A stretch of 52,529 bases of DNA from a virus: IMG/VR virus record IMGVR_UViG_3300028569_000046, positions 1 to 52,529 of that record. One strand, 5' to 3'. This document shows, piece by piece, positions 1 to 6,674 of this stretch. The position numbers and the translations under genes are program-made. Within the stretch, counting starts at the first letter, position 1. Each line of letters begins with the position of its first letter. The notes under the pieces were generated by a model that was not told the DNA's origin, ran no database searches, and saw only the letters and a list, made by a program, of their open reading frames with translations.

Positions 1-269
1 GGTATGTGAATGGAAAAATTCACCGCGACGAAGGCCCCGCCTTCGTCGGTGCGGATGGCACCAAGGAATGGTGGTTGAACGGACAGCGGCATCGCACCGA
101 TGGTCCCGCAATCGAATGGGCGAATCGAGACAAGCTTTGGTATTTAAATTGGAAACATCTGTCCGAAGCAGAATTTTTAGCAGCGACGGCAACTGAAGTG
201 GTGCTTACACTTGACATGATTGCTGCCAAGTTTGGAGTGAATGTAAAAGATCTTAAAATCGCAAAATAA
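1..269 (+). CDS. DGPA-repeat protein, 5' end outside window
   Basis: The frame is open to the left edge of the window, so this is the C-terminal part of a longer protein and the GTG at 6 is not needed as a start. Two copies of a short repeat are visible: HRDEGPA followed by HRTDGPAIEW, with WWLNG and WYLNW between them. Repeats of this NGxxHRxDGPA kind, a MORN-like variant, are common in phage and bacterial proteins of unknown role. The last 35 residues are not repetitive and may form a small helical tail. The function is unknown. The gene lies 2 nt before the next ORF. Confidence 0.7.
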   Translation, partial: YVNGKIHRDEGPAFVGADGTKEWWLNGQRHRTDGPAIEWANRDKLWYLNWKHLSEAEFLAATATEVVLTLDMIAAKFGVNVKDLKIAK

Positions 270-271
270 TT

Positions 272-517
272 ATGAAACCAACAATCGGACTAATTCGGAC
301 ATCGCTTTGGAAAATGTACTATCGTATTTTTTACAAGCAAAACTATTCGCAAAAACTTTATAGCGCGATGCGTGTTACCAACAATGTAATTGATTCAACA
401 CACGGCAGAATTTCTCATTTTTACAACAGTAATGGAGAATGCGTAAGAGGTTGGCATAAACACATTAAGTTTAATGACACCTCAAATGTTCACCCACTTG
501 TTCGGCGCTATCAATAA
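272..517 (+). CDS. hypothetical protein (81 aa)
   Basis: The ORF begins ATGAAACCAACA two bases after the preceding stop, so it is probably cotranscribed with its neighbour. The product is small and basic, rich in Tyr, Arg and Lys near the N-terminus (MYYRIFYKQNYSQ), with no signal peptide or membrane segment. I do not recognise a family. Support rests on tight packing and codon use like that of neighbouring genes. Confidence 0.5.
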   Translation: MKPTIGLIRTSLWKMYYRIFYKQNYSQKLYSAMRVTNNVIDSTHGRISHFYNSNGECVRGWHKHIKFNDTSNVHPLVRRYQ

Positions 518-528
518 ACTTACAACGT

Positions 529-636
529 ATGAAACCGTTTATTAAAATTATTGTATTTGTCATTTGCTTTGCAAGTGTTGCGGTATTTCTTTCTTGCTTA
601 TTACTCGGCATATTGACATCCTATTGGACACTATGA
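529..636 (+). CDS. small membrane protein (35 aa)
   Basis: A short ORF starting ATGAAACCGTTT encodes a single hydrophobic helix covering most of its length (IIVFVICFASVAVFLSCLLL) after a Lys-containing N-terminus, ending SYWTL. It fills the gap between two real genes. Several other one-helix microproteins of this kind occur in the window. The function is unknown. It could act at the inner membrane, for example in superinfection exclusion or lysis timing, but nothing in the sequence decides this. Confidence 0.45.
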   Translation: MKPFIKIIVFVICFASVAVFLSCLLLGILTSYWTL

Positions 637-649
637 ACACAGTATCTAA

Positions 650-1468
650 ATGAGAACAATAATAAAAGAACAATATTTTACAAAACCAGAATTGGCTCGG
701 CGATGCGTTGATCGTGTAAAACAACACTATGATTTGGATTCGTTTTCTTTATTACTAGAACCATCGGCCGGCAACGGTTCATTTTATAGTTTACTCGATG
801 CCAATAAAACAATAGGATTGGATATTGAACCGTTGCATAATTCTGTTATTCGATCGGATTTCTTTTTGTGGGATTATTCAAACCGTACAAATGTTCTTTG
901 TATTGGCAATCCTCCATTTGGAAGAAGAGCTCAGATTGCAACCAAGTTTATTAACCATGCTGCAAAATTCAGCAGAGTCATTGCATTCATTTTGCCTCGG
1001 ACATTTAAAAAAGAAACATTTTACGATCGAATCGATAAATCATTTCATCTTGTTGACCAGTTTGATTGTGATGAATTTGTTTGTCCTGCTGGAAAGGAAA
1101 TAAAAATAAAATGTGTTTTTCAAATTTGGGAAAAGAGAGATACTTTTAGAAAATTTGAAAATAGAAAAATTAGTCACTGTGATTTTCTTCTAAGACATGC
1201 TCATATGTCAAAAATTTCCAAAGAAGAATTTGAGGAAATAAAATCAAATTTTGATTTTTCGATTCCGCAGGTTGGTAATTTTGAATTGCGCGATATTAAA
1301 ACCATTACCGGCGGAAGCCATTGGTTTGTTAAAGTGCATGATAAGAATAATATGAACGCGTTTGAAAATTTGGATTTTTCTTTTTTGGATAATGTAAACT
1401 TAAGCTTTAGCAGTATTTCCAGAAAAGATATTATTCAGGCATACGAAACAATAAAAACAAAACAATGA
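650..1468 (+). CDS. SAM-dependent N6-adenine-type methyltransferase
   Basis: This 272-residue protein has the two hallmark motifs of amino-methyltransferases. The SAM-binding motif I is LEPSAGNGSF at residues 36-45, followed by an acidic GLDIEP at 56-61. The catalytic motif IV is GNPPFG at 86-91. The order I then IV indicates a gamma-class or N6-adenine Rossmann MTase. The C-terminal part (residues 150-270) is probably the target-recognition region. No restriction endonuclease is adjacent, so it is probably an orphan enzyme that protects phage DNA, or possibly one acting on RNA. The stop overlaps the next start (ATGA). Family assignment is confident; substrate is inferred. Confidence 0.85.
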   Translation: MRTIIKEQYFTKPELARRCVDRVKQHYDLDSFSLLLEPSAGNGSFYSLLDANKTIGLDIEPLHNSVIRSDFFLWDYSNRTNVLCIGNPPFGRRAQIATKFINHAAKFSRVIAFILPRTFKKETFYDRIDKSFHLVDQFDCDEFVCPAGKEIKIKCVFQIWEKRDTFRKFENRKISHCDFLLRHAHMSKISKEEFEEIKSNFDFSIPQVGNFELRDIKTITGGSHWFVKVHDKNNMNAFENLDFSFLDNVNLSFSSISRKDIIQAYETIKTKQ

Positions 1469-1665
1469 GCAAGGAAGAACAATCTTTTATCCCAAAGCCA
1501 AATTCGCTTTGGCTTGTAAGTGTTGAATGCCGATACAATGTGGTTGCTGTGTGTGCTTCAGGCCGAGGATTTTACATTCCGGGACAGGAACCGTGCTGGC
1601 ACTTTGATCACGTGGACGAATGGATTCAGGAAATAGTTCCTCCGCCATATCCAGAGAGACAATAA
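1465..1665 (+). CDS. hypothetical protein (66 aa)
   Basis: The start codon overlaps the stop of the methyltransferase in an ATGA arrangement, implying translational coupling. The product has a central hydrophobic stretch (SLWLVSVECRYNVVAVCAS) and a Trp- and Pro-rich C-terminus ending PPPYPERQ. No family is recognised. Confidence 0.55.
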   Translation: MSKEEQSFIPKPNSLWLVSVECRYNVVAVCASGRGFYIPGQEPCWHFDHVDEWIQEIVPPPYPERQ

Positions 1666-1671
1666 AATAAT

Positions 1672-2103
1672 ATGAAAAACTATACAACAAGAAAATTTAT
1701 TGGTACACTGTCTGCTGTTTTTGCTGGACTGTCACTTGACATTCTTCAAGGCACCGAACAAAAGAGAAAATATAAAAAAATAAAGGCTCGCATTACATAC
1801 TATACGGCCGATAAAAAATATGGAGTGCGTGTTGCCGATCCAAAAACAAAATGTGCAACCGAAGGAGTGACTGTGGCTGCTCATACAAATTTTAAATTTG
1901 GATCTGCCATTTCAATTCCACGTCTTAAAGGCAAAATTGGGAACGGAAACTTTATTGTGCAAGACCGAGGATCCGCAGTAAATTCCAAAAAGGCCGCAGG
2001 CGGTCGTGGGTATGTGTTTGATGTATATGTAAAAAGCCACGCCAAACTCAAACAAATGGCAGAAACAATGCCAATGTGGATGGACGTGCACATCTACGAA
2101 TAA
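1672..2103 (+). CDS. 3D-domain (MltA/RlpA-like double-psi barrel) protein
   Basis: After an N-terminal hydrophobic stretch (residues 8-25) that could be an uncleaved anchor or signal, the 143-residue protein carries a double-psi beta-barrel of the 3D family. It has ARITYYTADKKYG near residue 40, GSAISIPRL, then VQDRGSAV with a following FDVYV, matching the conserved acidic D...D pattern. 3D and RlpA domains occur in lytic transglycosylases and other cell-wall enzymes. A periplasmic role on peptidoglycan, in lysis or exclusion, is therefore likely. It lies far from the holin/spanin genes, so its link to lysis is inferred. Signal-peptide cleavage is uncertain. Confidence 0.7.
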   Translation: MKNYTTRKFIGTLSAVFAGLSLDILQGTEQKRKYKKIKARITYYTADKKYGVRVADPKTKCATEGVTVAAHTNFKFGSAISIPRLKGKIGNGNFIVQDRGSAVNSKKAAGGRGYVFDVYVKSHAKLKQMAETMPMWMDVHIYE

Positions 2104-2106
2104 ATA
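2099..2106 (+). promoter_or_regulatory. late-promoter-like AATAAATA box
   Basis: AATAAATA lies 5 nt before the ATG of the next gene and overlaps the stop of the previous one. It matches the T4-group late box with a one-base change. At so short a distance the start codon would be at or near the transcript start, so promoter function is uncertain. Confidence 0.35.
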
Positions 2107-2111
2107 AAGCT

Positions 2112-2450
2112 ATGAATGATAAACAAACTGATACTACGGACAATGACGGCGGTTTCCGGAAACGACAACTAAGTGAAAGTTGTGGCTGGATGTTTTCTAG
2201 AAGAATTGAAGAAATTGGTTATAACCAAGAAATATCTCGTGAAATTTTCAAAAGTCCTAGAATGAAAACATTTGCTGTTTTTGATCCAAACCAGGACGTA
2301 TTGTTGCAGGAAGCTCAGGCCTACACAAACGGTCAGGCATATGACATTAGAGATCGTGTTTATGCATTGGCGGTTGCGGCAACCGTGGAATATTTTTTGA
2401 CTAATGGTGACGCAACGGCGTTGCCAAATTACAAGTTAAGTGCAGAGTGA
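2112..2450 (+). CDS. hypothetical protein (112 aa)
   Basis: The ATG at 2112 is preferred over an upstream in-frame ATG at 2076 that overlaps the 3D-domain gene. The product starts MNDKQTDTTDND, is acidic at the N-terminus, then has a mixed alpha pattern with AYDIRDRVYALAVAATVEYF near the C-terminus, probably a long helix. I do not recognise a family. A 9-bp palindrome directly follows the stop. Confidence 0.6.
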   Translation: MNDKQTDTTDNDGGFRKRQLSESCGWMFSRRIEEIGYNQEISREIFKSPRMKTFAVFDPNQDVLLQEAQAYTNGQAYDIRDRVYALAVAATVEYFLTNGDATALPNYKLSAE

Positions 2451-2469
2451 TTTAGACCTTAGGTCTAAA
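2451..2469. repeat. 9-bp palindrome, possible terminator stem or operator
   Basis: TTTAGACCT and AGGTCTAAA are perfect inverted repeats around a single T. There is no T-run after it, so it is a poor intrinsic terminator. It sits 25 bp upstream of the -35 of the next early promoter, where a regulator site would also be plausible. Confidence 0.5.
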
Positions 2470-2493
2470 CATATGCCATTTTGTCGAAAAAAG

Positions 2494-2525
2494 TTGTATA
2501 CAACTGCTGATTTTTATGGTAGAAT
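2494..2525 (+). promoter_or_regulatory. early sigma70-type promoter P1
   Basis: The -35 region TTGTATACA (hexamer 2497-2502) and the -10 TAGAAT (2520-2525, preceded by TATGG) are separated by 17 bp. Downstream is the leader GTAAGGAAACACCACAACA with an AAGGA ribosome binding site. The element is nearly identical to P10 near 18.9 kb. Confidence 0.85.
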
Positions 2526-2552
2526 AGTCCTGTAAGGAAACACCACAACATT

Positions 2553-2693
2553 ATGTCCACACAAGAAAAACAAAAGAAAGAAGAAATCAAAGACATCATC
2601 TTAAGTTACTGTGAAGGTATCCAGTGGGTAGAATTCTCGATAGATGATTTGAACGAGATGGTAGAGAAGATCATCGCTGTAAAAGGAACCTAG
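2553..2693 (+). CDS. small acidic/basic protein (46 aa) behind promoter P1
   Basis: The ATG follows the conserved promoter leader with its AAGGA site at good spacing. The product has a charged N-terminal helix (EKQKKEEIKDIILSYC) and a second amphipathic helix (IDDLNEMVEKII). This is a typical first gene of an early phage operon. The function is unknown; a small host-takeover factor is a reasonable guess. Confidence 0.65.
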   Translation: MSTQEKQKKEEIKDIILSYCEGIQWVEFSIDDLNEMVEKIIAVKGT

Positions 2694-2706
2694 TTACAAT
2701 AACGAC

Positions 2707-2895
2707 ATGAATAACATATCAGTAGGAGATATTTTTATGAGCGACTCCGAGCTTTACCGCGTAACGAATGTTCAAGAGTCCAAGATGTTTCCAGATGATC
2801 CATACTTTGAAGTTGACATATGGGTTGCAGGAAGCGGTTGGAAAGATCATGGTGACATTGATTTTTGTACAGTGAAATCAAATATAAAAAGTTAA
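2707..2895 (+). CDS. hypothetical protein (62 aa)
   Basis: The product begins MNNISVGDIFMSDSELYRV and reads as a small beta-rich domain (VGDIF...YRVTNV...YFEVDIWVAG...GDIDFCTV), like the SH3-like small proteins common in T4-type early regions. It lies 13 nt after the preceding gene. No specific family is assigned. Confidence 0.6.
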   Translation: MNNISVGDIFMSDSELYRVTNVQESKMFPDDPYFEVDIWVAGSGWKDHGDIDFCTVKSNIKS

Positions 2896-2941
2896 CCTTT
2901 TTTAAACAAACCGAACTGTAAAACCAAATCACATTTATTAC

Positions 2942-4024
2942 ATGAAACTTCCCGATACAGAACAATTTAATTTTAAAGATGTCACTGTTGCTGGTGACGA
3001 CTGTTGGTTAATCACACCAAAAGATATGTCGGTAAAGTGGACTGACGACAATGCGCGCTTTCGTTCTTGCATTGTCCGCAAATCCGATAACACCGTAGTG
3101 TCTCAAGGCTTTGGAAAATTTACCAACTTTGGAGAGCAGCCAAACTTTCAACCGTGGGAAGATTCATGGCCTGTAAAAGCTGTTCATAAGCTTGACGGCT
3201 CGTTGCTTATTGTTTCACGTCACAACGGAAAACTTGTTGTGAGTACTCGAGGAACGGTCGATGCTCGGATGCTGACCAACGGCCATGAAATTGACGGTTT
3301 AGTCATTCGGTATCCTGAAGTGTTTGACAATAATTTTTTAGACAATGGCTATTCGGTATTGCTGGAATGGACAAGTCCAACGCGCATTATTGTGCTGCGT
3401 GAACATAATGTCCCGACACTAACTTTGGTAGGCATGATCTTTAATAAGACTGCACAATACGTATCACAACAAAGTCTAGATGACGTTGCCAAATTGTGGT
3501 GCGTCGGTCGTCCGTCGCGCTACAACTACAACACAACGCAAGAATGTATTTCGGATGTGCAAAATTGGATTGGAAAAGAAGGTGTTGTGCTCTATTCTCC
3601 TGACGGTCAAACATTGAAGAAAATTAAGGCGTCTCATTATTGCCATTTGCATAAAGTTGCCGCCGGAATTTCCAATGTAAAATCAGTGATGGATTTGTTT
3701 TTGGCTTCTCCACGCTTTATCTGTGCAAATGATTTTTATGATTATGTTGTCAATACAACTGACTATGAGATTGCCGAGCGAATTCGCCCAGAAATTGAAA
3801 CAGTGGTGCAGGCATATAATTGCTATATTCAAAAACGCGATGCTATGATTGACTGGGCAAACTCATTGCGTGCGTATGACACTCGCCGAGAACAAGCGTA
3901 TGCAATAACACAACAATATGATGATTGGCGCAAGGCGCATTGCTTTAATATATTGTCCGAAAAACAAACTGACGACACCGTTGCGATTTTTTATGAATTG
4001 GAGCAAGTGAAAATTGAACCATAA
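2942..4024 (+). CDS. rnlA: RNA ligase, T4 Rnl1-like
   Basis: This 360-residue protein carries the nucleotidyltransferase motifs of ATP-dependent RNA ligases. The active-site Lys is in KLDG (K83-G86, motif I), preceded by GFGKFTNFGE at 56-65, which corresponds to the KFFN-E element of Rnl1. Motif IIIa is YSVLLEWTSPTRIIVL at about 137-152, motif IV is EGVVLY at 213, and motif V is KKIK at 226-229. The size is close to T4 Rnl1 (374 aa), and the C-terminal third is helical as in that enzyme. In T4 this ligase seals tRNAs cut by anticodon nucleases. A P-loop kinase and a HAD phosphatase lie a few kb downstream, suggesting a divided repair pathway. Confidence 0.85.
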   Translation: MKLPDTEQFNFKDVTVAGDDCWLITPKDMSVKWTDDNARFRSCIVRKSDNTVVSQGFGKFTNFGEQPNFQPWEDSWPVKAVHKLDGSLLIVSRHNGKLVVSTRGTVDARMLTNGHEIDGLVIRYPEVFDNNFLDNGYSVLLEWTSPTRIIVLREHNVPTLTLVGMIFNKTAQYVSQQSLDDVAKLWCVGRPSRYNYNTTQECISDVQNWIGKEGVVLYSPDGQTLKKIKASHYCHLHKVAAGISNVKSVMDLFLASPRFICANDFYDYVVNTTDYEIAERIRPEIETVVQAYNCYIQKRDAMIDWANSLRAYDTRREQAYAITQQYDDWRKAHCFNILSEKQTDDTVAIFYELEQVKIEP

Positions 4025-4027
4025 ATA
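4020..4027 (+). promoter_or_regulatory. late-promoter-like CATAAATA box
   Basis: CATAAATA lies 5 nt before the ATG at 4033 and overlaps the stop of the RNA ligase. It is the same arrangement as at 2099, 14645 and 17493. Promoter function is plausible but untested. Confidence 0.35.
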
Positions 4028-4032
4028 AAACT

Positions 4033-4290
4033 ATGAAAGCAACATTAGAATTTCAATTGCCCGAAGAAGATTATGAATATACGGCTGCCGTAAACGGCAC
4101 AAGAAGCTTGAGAGTGCTGGACGAACTGTTGAATGAACTGCGCACCGCACAAAAATACAACGGTGGTCATTTTCGTCAAGATGAAAACATTGACGAAAAT
4201 GTCAGACAGGCATGCGATCATTTAATAGATCAATTCAGAGAATATGTTTGGGCTCTTCGCACTGAATATGGCGTGCCAGACAATGATTGA
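4033..4290 (+). CDS. hypothetical protein (85 aa)
   Basis: An acidic, mostly helical small protein (RVLDELLNELRTAQKY; QACDHLIDQFREYVWALR). It follows the RNA ligase by 8 nt and could be cotranscribed with it. No family is recognised. Confidence 0.6.
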   Translation: MKATLEFQLPEEDYEYTAAVNGTRSLRVLDELLNELRTAQKYNGGHFRQDENIDENVRQACDHLIDQFREYVWALRTEYGVPDND

Positions 4291-4302
4291 AATTGAAGTG
4301 TG

Positions 4303-4310
4303 TATAAATA
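4303..4310 (+). promoter_or_regulatory. late promoter TATAAATA
   Basis: A perfect TATAAATA lies in the 27-nt gap between two genes, 7 nt before the ATG at 4318. This is the consensus late box of T4-like phages. Confidence 0.55.
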
Positions 4311-4317
4311 AACAAGT

Positions 4318-4647
4318 ATGAACAACAGCAATATTTTTCGCAAACAAGACGCACTATGTCACGCCGCAATGTCCGTTTTGGATCCATCATGTGTTCTTAA
4401 TGAAGAGACAAAATTCAAGTCAGGTCAAAAGGTGAAGATTAAGACCGTGGCAGACTACGGCCCGGTGTCCGCGGGAGAAGAGTTTGATGCAGTTTGGAAA
4501 CAAGTTGGCGGAATGCCAAATCAAATGCGCCTAGATATTGATTTTCGAGGATCTTATGCATTGAGACATCCATCAATTTTTTATAATGCCGCCACAAACG
4601 AGGTTGAAATGGACAAGCGATGGGAATTGATTGAGCCGACCGCATAG
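4318..4647 (+). CDS. hypothetical protein (109 aa)
   Basis: The product has a beta-rich middle (KSGQKVKIKTVADYGPVSAG) resembling an SH3/KOW-like barrel strand pattern, and ends WELIEPTA, a C-terminus common among small T4-like early proteins. The start is set by the TATAAATA box just upstream. The function is unknown. Confidence 0.6.
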   Translation: MNNSNIFRKQDALCHAAMSVLDPSCVLNEETKFKSGQKVKIKTVADYGPVSAGEEFDAVWKQVGGMPNQMRLDIDFRGSYALRHPSIFYNAATNEVEMDKRWELIEPTA

Positions 4648-4671
4648 GACGGTAAAAACTTGTTCACTTTT

Positions 4672-4703
4672 TTGTTTACAAATGTCATAAAGTATGGTAC
4701 AAT
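4672..4703 (+). promoter_or_regulatory. early promoter P2
   Basis: TTGTTTACA (hexamer 4675-4680) and TACAAT (4698-4703, preceded by TATGG) with a 17-bp spacer. It drives the 66-aa gene, the 68-aa gene and probably the tmRNA behind them. Confidence 0.8.
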
Positions 4704-4723
4704 AACTTTGTAACCAATACTTT

Positions 4724-4924
4724 ATGACTGAATCACTACACTGTAAACCTGTTAAACTCGAACTTGTTGGTCTTAACGGCAATGCCTATTCTCTTATGGG
4801 AGCATTCCAATCAGCGGCACGCCAGCAAGGACGCACAACTGAAGAAATCAAGGCGGTATTGGATGACTGCACGAGCAGCGACTACAATCATTTGCTCAGC
4901 GTTTTAGTACAACACACTCTATGA
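4724..4924 (+). CDS. conserved phage protein (66 aa)
   Basis: The product contains KLELVGLNGNAYSLMGAFQ followed by AARQQGRTTEEIKAVL and a DYNHLL element. This arrangement is familiar from small conserved proteins of many large phages, but no role is established to my knowledge. It sits right behind promoter P2, and its stop overlaps the next start. Confidence 0.7.
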   Translation: MTESLHCKPVKLELVGLNGNAYSLMGAFQSAARQQGRTTEEIKAVLDDCTSSDYNHLLSVLVQHTL

Positions 4925-5127
4925 ATACAGAAATTAATTATGCATCTCTTGCTGGTGCCTACAAAGGCACTATGCACGGATTAATCTACGCCTTAGTGCA
5001 AACCAATATCGTTCACCCAAACAAATATGATGAGCTCAGGGCCTTTATTACAAAGGAAATCGAGCGCATCGAATCAACATACGGCAAAGCTTCAATTTCA
5101 ACTGGGGGTGAAAAGGTTTCGACATGA
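4921..5127 (+). CDS. hypothetical protein (68 aa) running into the tmRNA
   Basis: The start overlaps the preceding stop (ATGA). The product is helical (TKEIERIESTYG near the C-terminus). Its last eight codons, including the stop at 5125-5127, lie inside the 5' acceptor and D-like region of the tmRNA. Transcription from P2 would therefore give one RNA carrying this mRNA and the tmRNA precursor, and processing at the tmRNA 5' end would cut the coding sequence. Confidence 0.55.
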   Translation: MNTEINYASLAGAYKGTMHGLIYALVQTNIVHPNKYDELRAFITKEIERIESTYGKASISTGGEKVST

Positions 5128-5428
5128 TAAGAAACACACCTATTGCAACACACAGTCTGCTTGACTTTAAAAGCGAAAAACAAAAGGCGAAAATAACCTT
5201 GCATTAGCTGCGTAAGCTACGTCCACTTTTTGACTCCTCTAAAAGATGTGGGCGACGACAGAGGATAGCTTTTTAGGCAAATCTAAAATAGGTTGAGTAC
5301 ACCAAACTATACTCTGGGGCACAACGTAGGTGCATAGCCGGCAAGCATGGCGAAAAAAGCTTGATATTGTTGTAGATTATAGATTGTTTGTATCGTGGAC
5401 TCGGGTTCAACTCCCGACACCTCCACCA
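5104..5428 (+). ncRNA. ssrA: transfer-messenger RNA (tmRNA), one-piece
   Basis: The 325-nt region has the tmRNA ends. The 5' GGGGGTG (5104-5110) pairs with CACCTCC (5418-5424), followed by discriminator A and an encoded CCA (5426-5428). A GGTTTCGACA element near the 5' end matches the conserved D-like region. A T-arm is formed by TCGGG, the loop TTCAACT, and CCCGA. Inside, an open frame ends GAA AAT AAC CTT GCA TTA GCT GCG TAA, giving a tag that ends ENNLALAA, the usual ALAA degradation signal. The resume codon is not certain; GGC at 5186 would give GENNLALAA, and an in-frame TAA at 5168 limits any upstream start. CCTCT/AGAGG and other stems follow the tag. The molecule would charge with Ala and rescue stalled ribosomes with SmpB. 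Confidence 0.9.
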
Positions 5429-5432
5429 TTTT

Positions 5433-5440
5433 AATAAATA
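5433..5440 (+). promoter_or_regulatory. late-promoter-like AATAAATA box
   Basis: AATAAATA lies 4 nt after the CCA end of the tmRNA and 24 nt before the next GTG start. The distance suits a late promoter with a short leader. Confidence 0.35.
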
Positions 5441-5464
5441 CAAAAAATCAAACATTTGCAATAC

Positions 5465-5629
5465 GTGAAAATTCTAAACAAAAAACCAATTACCTTTTGG
5501 ATCGAATATTTTTCATTGTGTAAAAAGAATGTATGTGTAATTGCAACGGAGTATAACTGTACTTTAAATGATTGTGTTGGAGAATCTTACTTTAAGTGCT
5601 TGTTTATGAGTAAACTGGAAAAAATATGA
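5465..5629 (+). CDS. Cys-rich hypothetical protein (54 aa)
   Basis: The ORF starts with GTG and its TGA overlaps the ATG of the metallophosphoesterase (ATGA), so it is probably translationally coupled. The product has five Cys (CKKNVC, NCTLNDC, KC), which is unusual for this window. No family is recognised. The start is uncertain because no clear ribosome binding site is visible. Confidence 0.45.
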   Translation: MKILNKKPITFWIEYFSLCKKNVCVIATEYNCTLNDCVGESYFKCLFMSKLEKI

Positions 5630-6378
5630 AAACAGAGGAAACAAACCCGGTCTATATAATTGGAGACATTCATGGACAATTTGCCAGATTAAAAAATTTG
5701 GTGTTTCAAAACAACATTAAGGATTGTACTTTAATTTGCGTAGGAGATTTTGGTATTGGATTTAAGCGCAAATATGGTGCTAATGTTGATGATTGTATTG
5801 TGCTTAACACTTTTTTTGCCAAGCGCAATATTGTCTTTATGACAATACGCGGCAATCATGATGATCCGATATTTTTTAATGACGCTGAAAAACGAATAAA
5901 TCTTAGCCACGTTAAATTACTTCCGGACTATTACAGTGAAACTATTAACGGCGAAAAGTTTTTGTTTGTAGGCGGTGCGGTTAGCATTGATCGACGATTG
6001 CGCGAAAACAATGTCAGCTATTGGAGCAACGAAGCTTTTGTGCTGGACACAAACCGCGTGACCGCATGTGATGTTCTTATTACACATTCGGCACCAAGTT
6101 GGGTTGGGCCATATGATAAAAGCGCCATAGCAAGCTGGACGCAAAAAGATGCATCGTTGTGGGAAGAGTGCATGCAGGAACGACAGGATCACAATGCATT
6201 AATCTCATTGTGTAAACCACGCAAATCTTATCACGGTCATTTTCATTGCAATGGTATGGCACATGCCGATGGCTGTTTGGCGACAATATTGAATATTGAA
6301 GAAATTAAAGAACACCGCTCCGATGCCGCCGAAAAAAACTCGGCGGAAAGACTCTTCAATCGCTTCGCACCATTTTAG
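5626..6378 (+). CDS. calcineurin-like metallophosphoesterase
   Basis: The 250-residue protein has the full metallophosphoesterase motif set in order: GDIHG (13-17), GDFG near 40, RGNHDD near 75, THSAP near 150 and HGHFH near 206. These residues ligate two metal ions and activate water for phosphoester hydrolysis. The substrate cannot be read from the sequence. Protein phosphates, nucleotides and cyclic phosphates are all possible. It starts inside the ATGA overlap with the preceding small gene. A second, shorter phosphoesterase lies at 14.7 kb. Confidence 0.85.
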   Translation: MKTEETNPVYIIGDIHGQFARLKNLVFQNNIKDCTLICVGDFGIGFKRKYGANVDDCIVLNTFFAKRNIVFMTIRGNHDDPIFFNDAEKRINLSHVKLLPDYYSETINGEKFLFVGGAVSIDRRLRENNVSYWSNEAFVLDTNRVTACDVLITHSAPSWVGPYDKSAIASWTQKDASLWEECMQERQDHNALISLCKPRKSYHGHFHCNGMAHADGCLATILNIEEIKEHRSDAAEKNSAERLFNRFAPF

Positions 6379-6382
6379 CATC

Positions 6383-6637
6383 ATGATTATAAAAACACAA
6401 CAAGCGAAATTTACATATTCTTCTTTTCGAGCAAAGATTCTTCGAAAGTGGGATTGGTGGATCTATTGTCGTGCGTTTCACAGTTTGCGCAGAATGGCAG
6501 CGGACAATCCAGGACTAACTTATCTTATGGAAGTTCAAATTCGAGAATGGAACGAAAAGTCGAAGATTACTCCGGCGCTTCAAAGCTCAGCCGAAGTCTT
6601 TCATGCTGCAATGCGTGATACGATTGCGCAAAAATAA
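6383..6637 (+). CDS. hypothetical protein (84 aa)
   Basis: The ATG at 6383, 4 nt after the phosphoesterase stop, is preferred over an in-frame ATG at 6296 inside that gene. The product is basic and Trp-rich (AKILRKWDWWIYCRAFHSL), then helical. The function is unknown. Confidence 0.55.
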   Translation: MIIKTQQAKFTYSSFRAKILRKWDWWIYCRAFHSLRRMAADNPGLTYLMEVQIREWNEKSKITPALQSSAEVFHAAMRDTIAQK

Positions 6638-6640
6638 TGG

Positions 6641-6668
6641 TTTACATTTTTCTATAATATGATACTAT
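6641..6668 (+). promoter_or_regulatory. early promoter P3
   Basis: TTTACA (6641-6646) and TACTAT (6663-6668, preceded by TATGA) with a 16-bp spacer. It follows the family pattern with a weaker -10, and precedes the gene starting at 6675 by only 6 nt. Confidence 0.55.
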
Positions 6669-6674
6669 AAAGAC

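Noticed and set aside
5173-5196. An alternative tmRNA tag frame starting with GCG (AKNKRRK)
   Set aside because: It begins with Ala but ends in basic residues without the ALAA signal. The neighbouring frame ends ENNLALAA and is the better tag.
6653-6658. A perfect TATAAT just after TTTACA at P3
   Set aside because: The spacer would be only 6 bp. The TACTAT at 6663 gives a normal 16-bp spacer.
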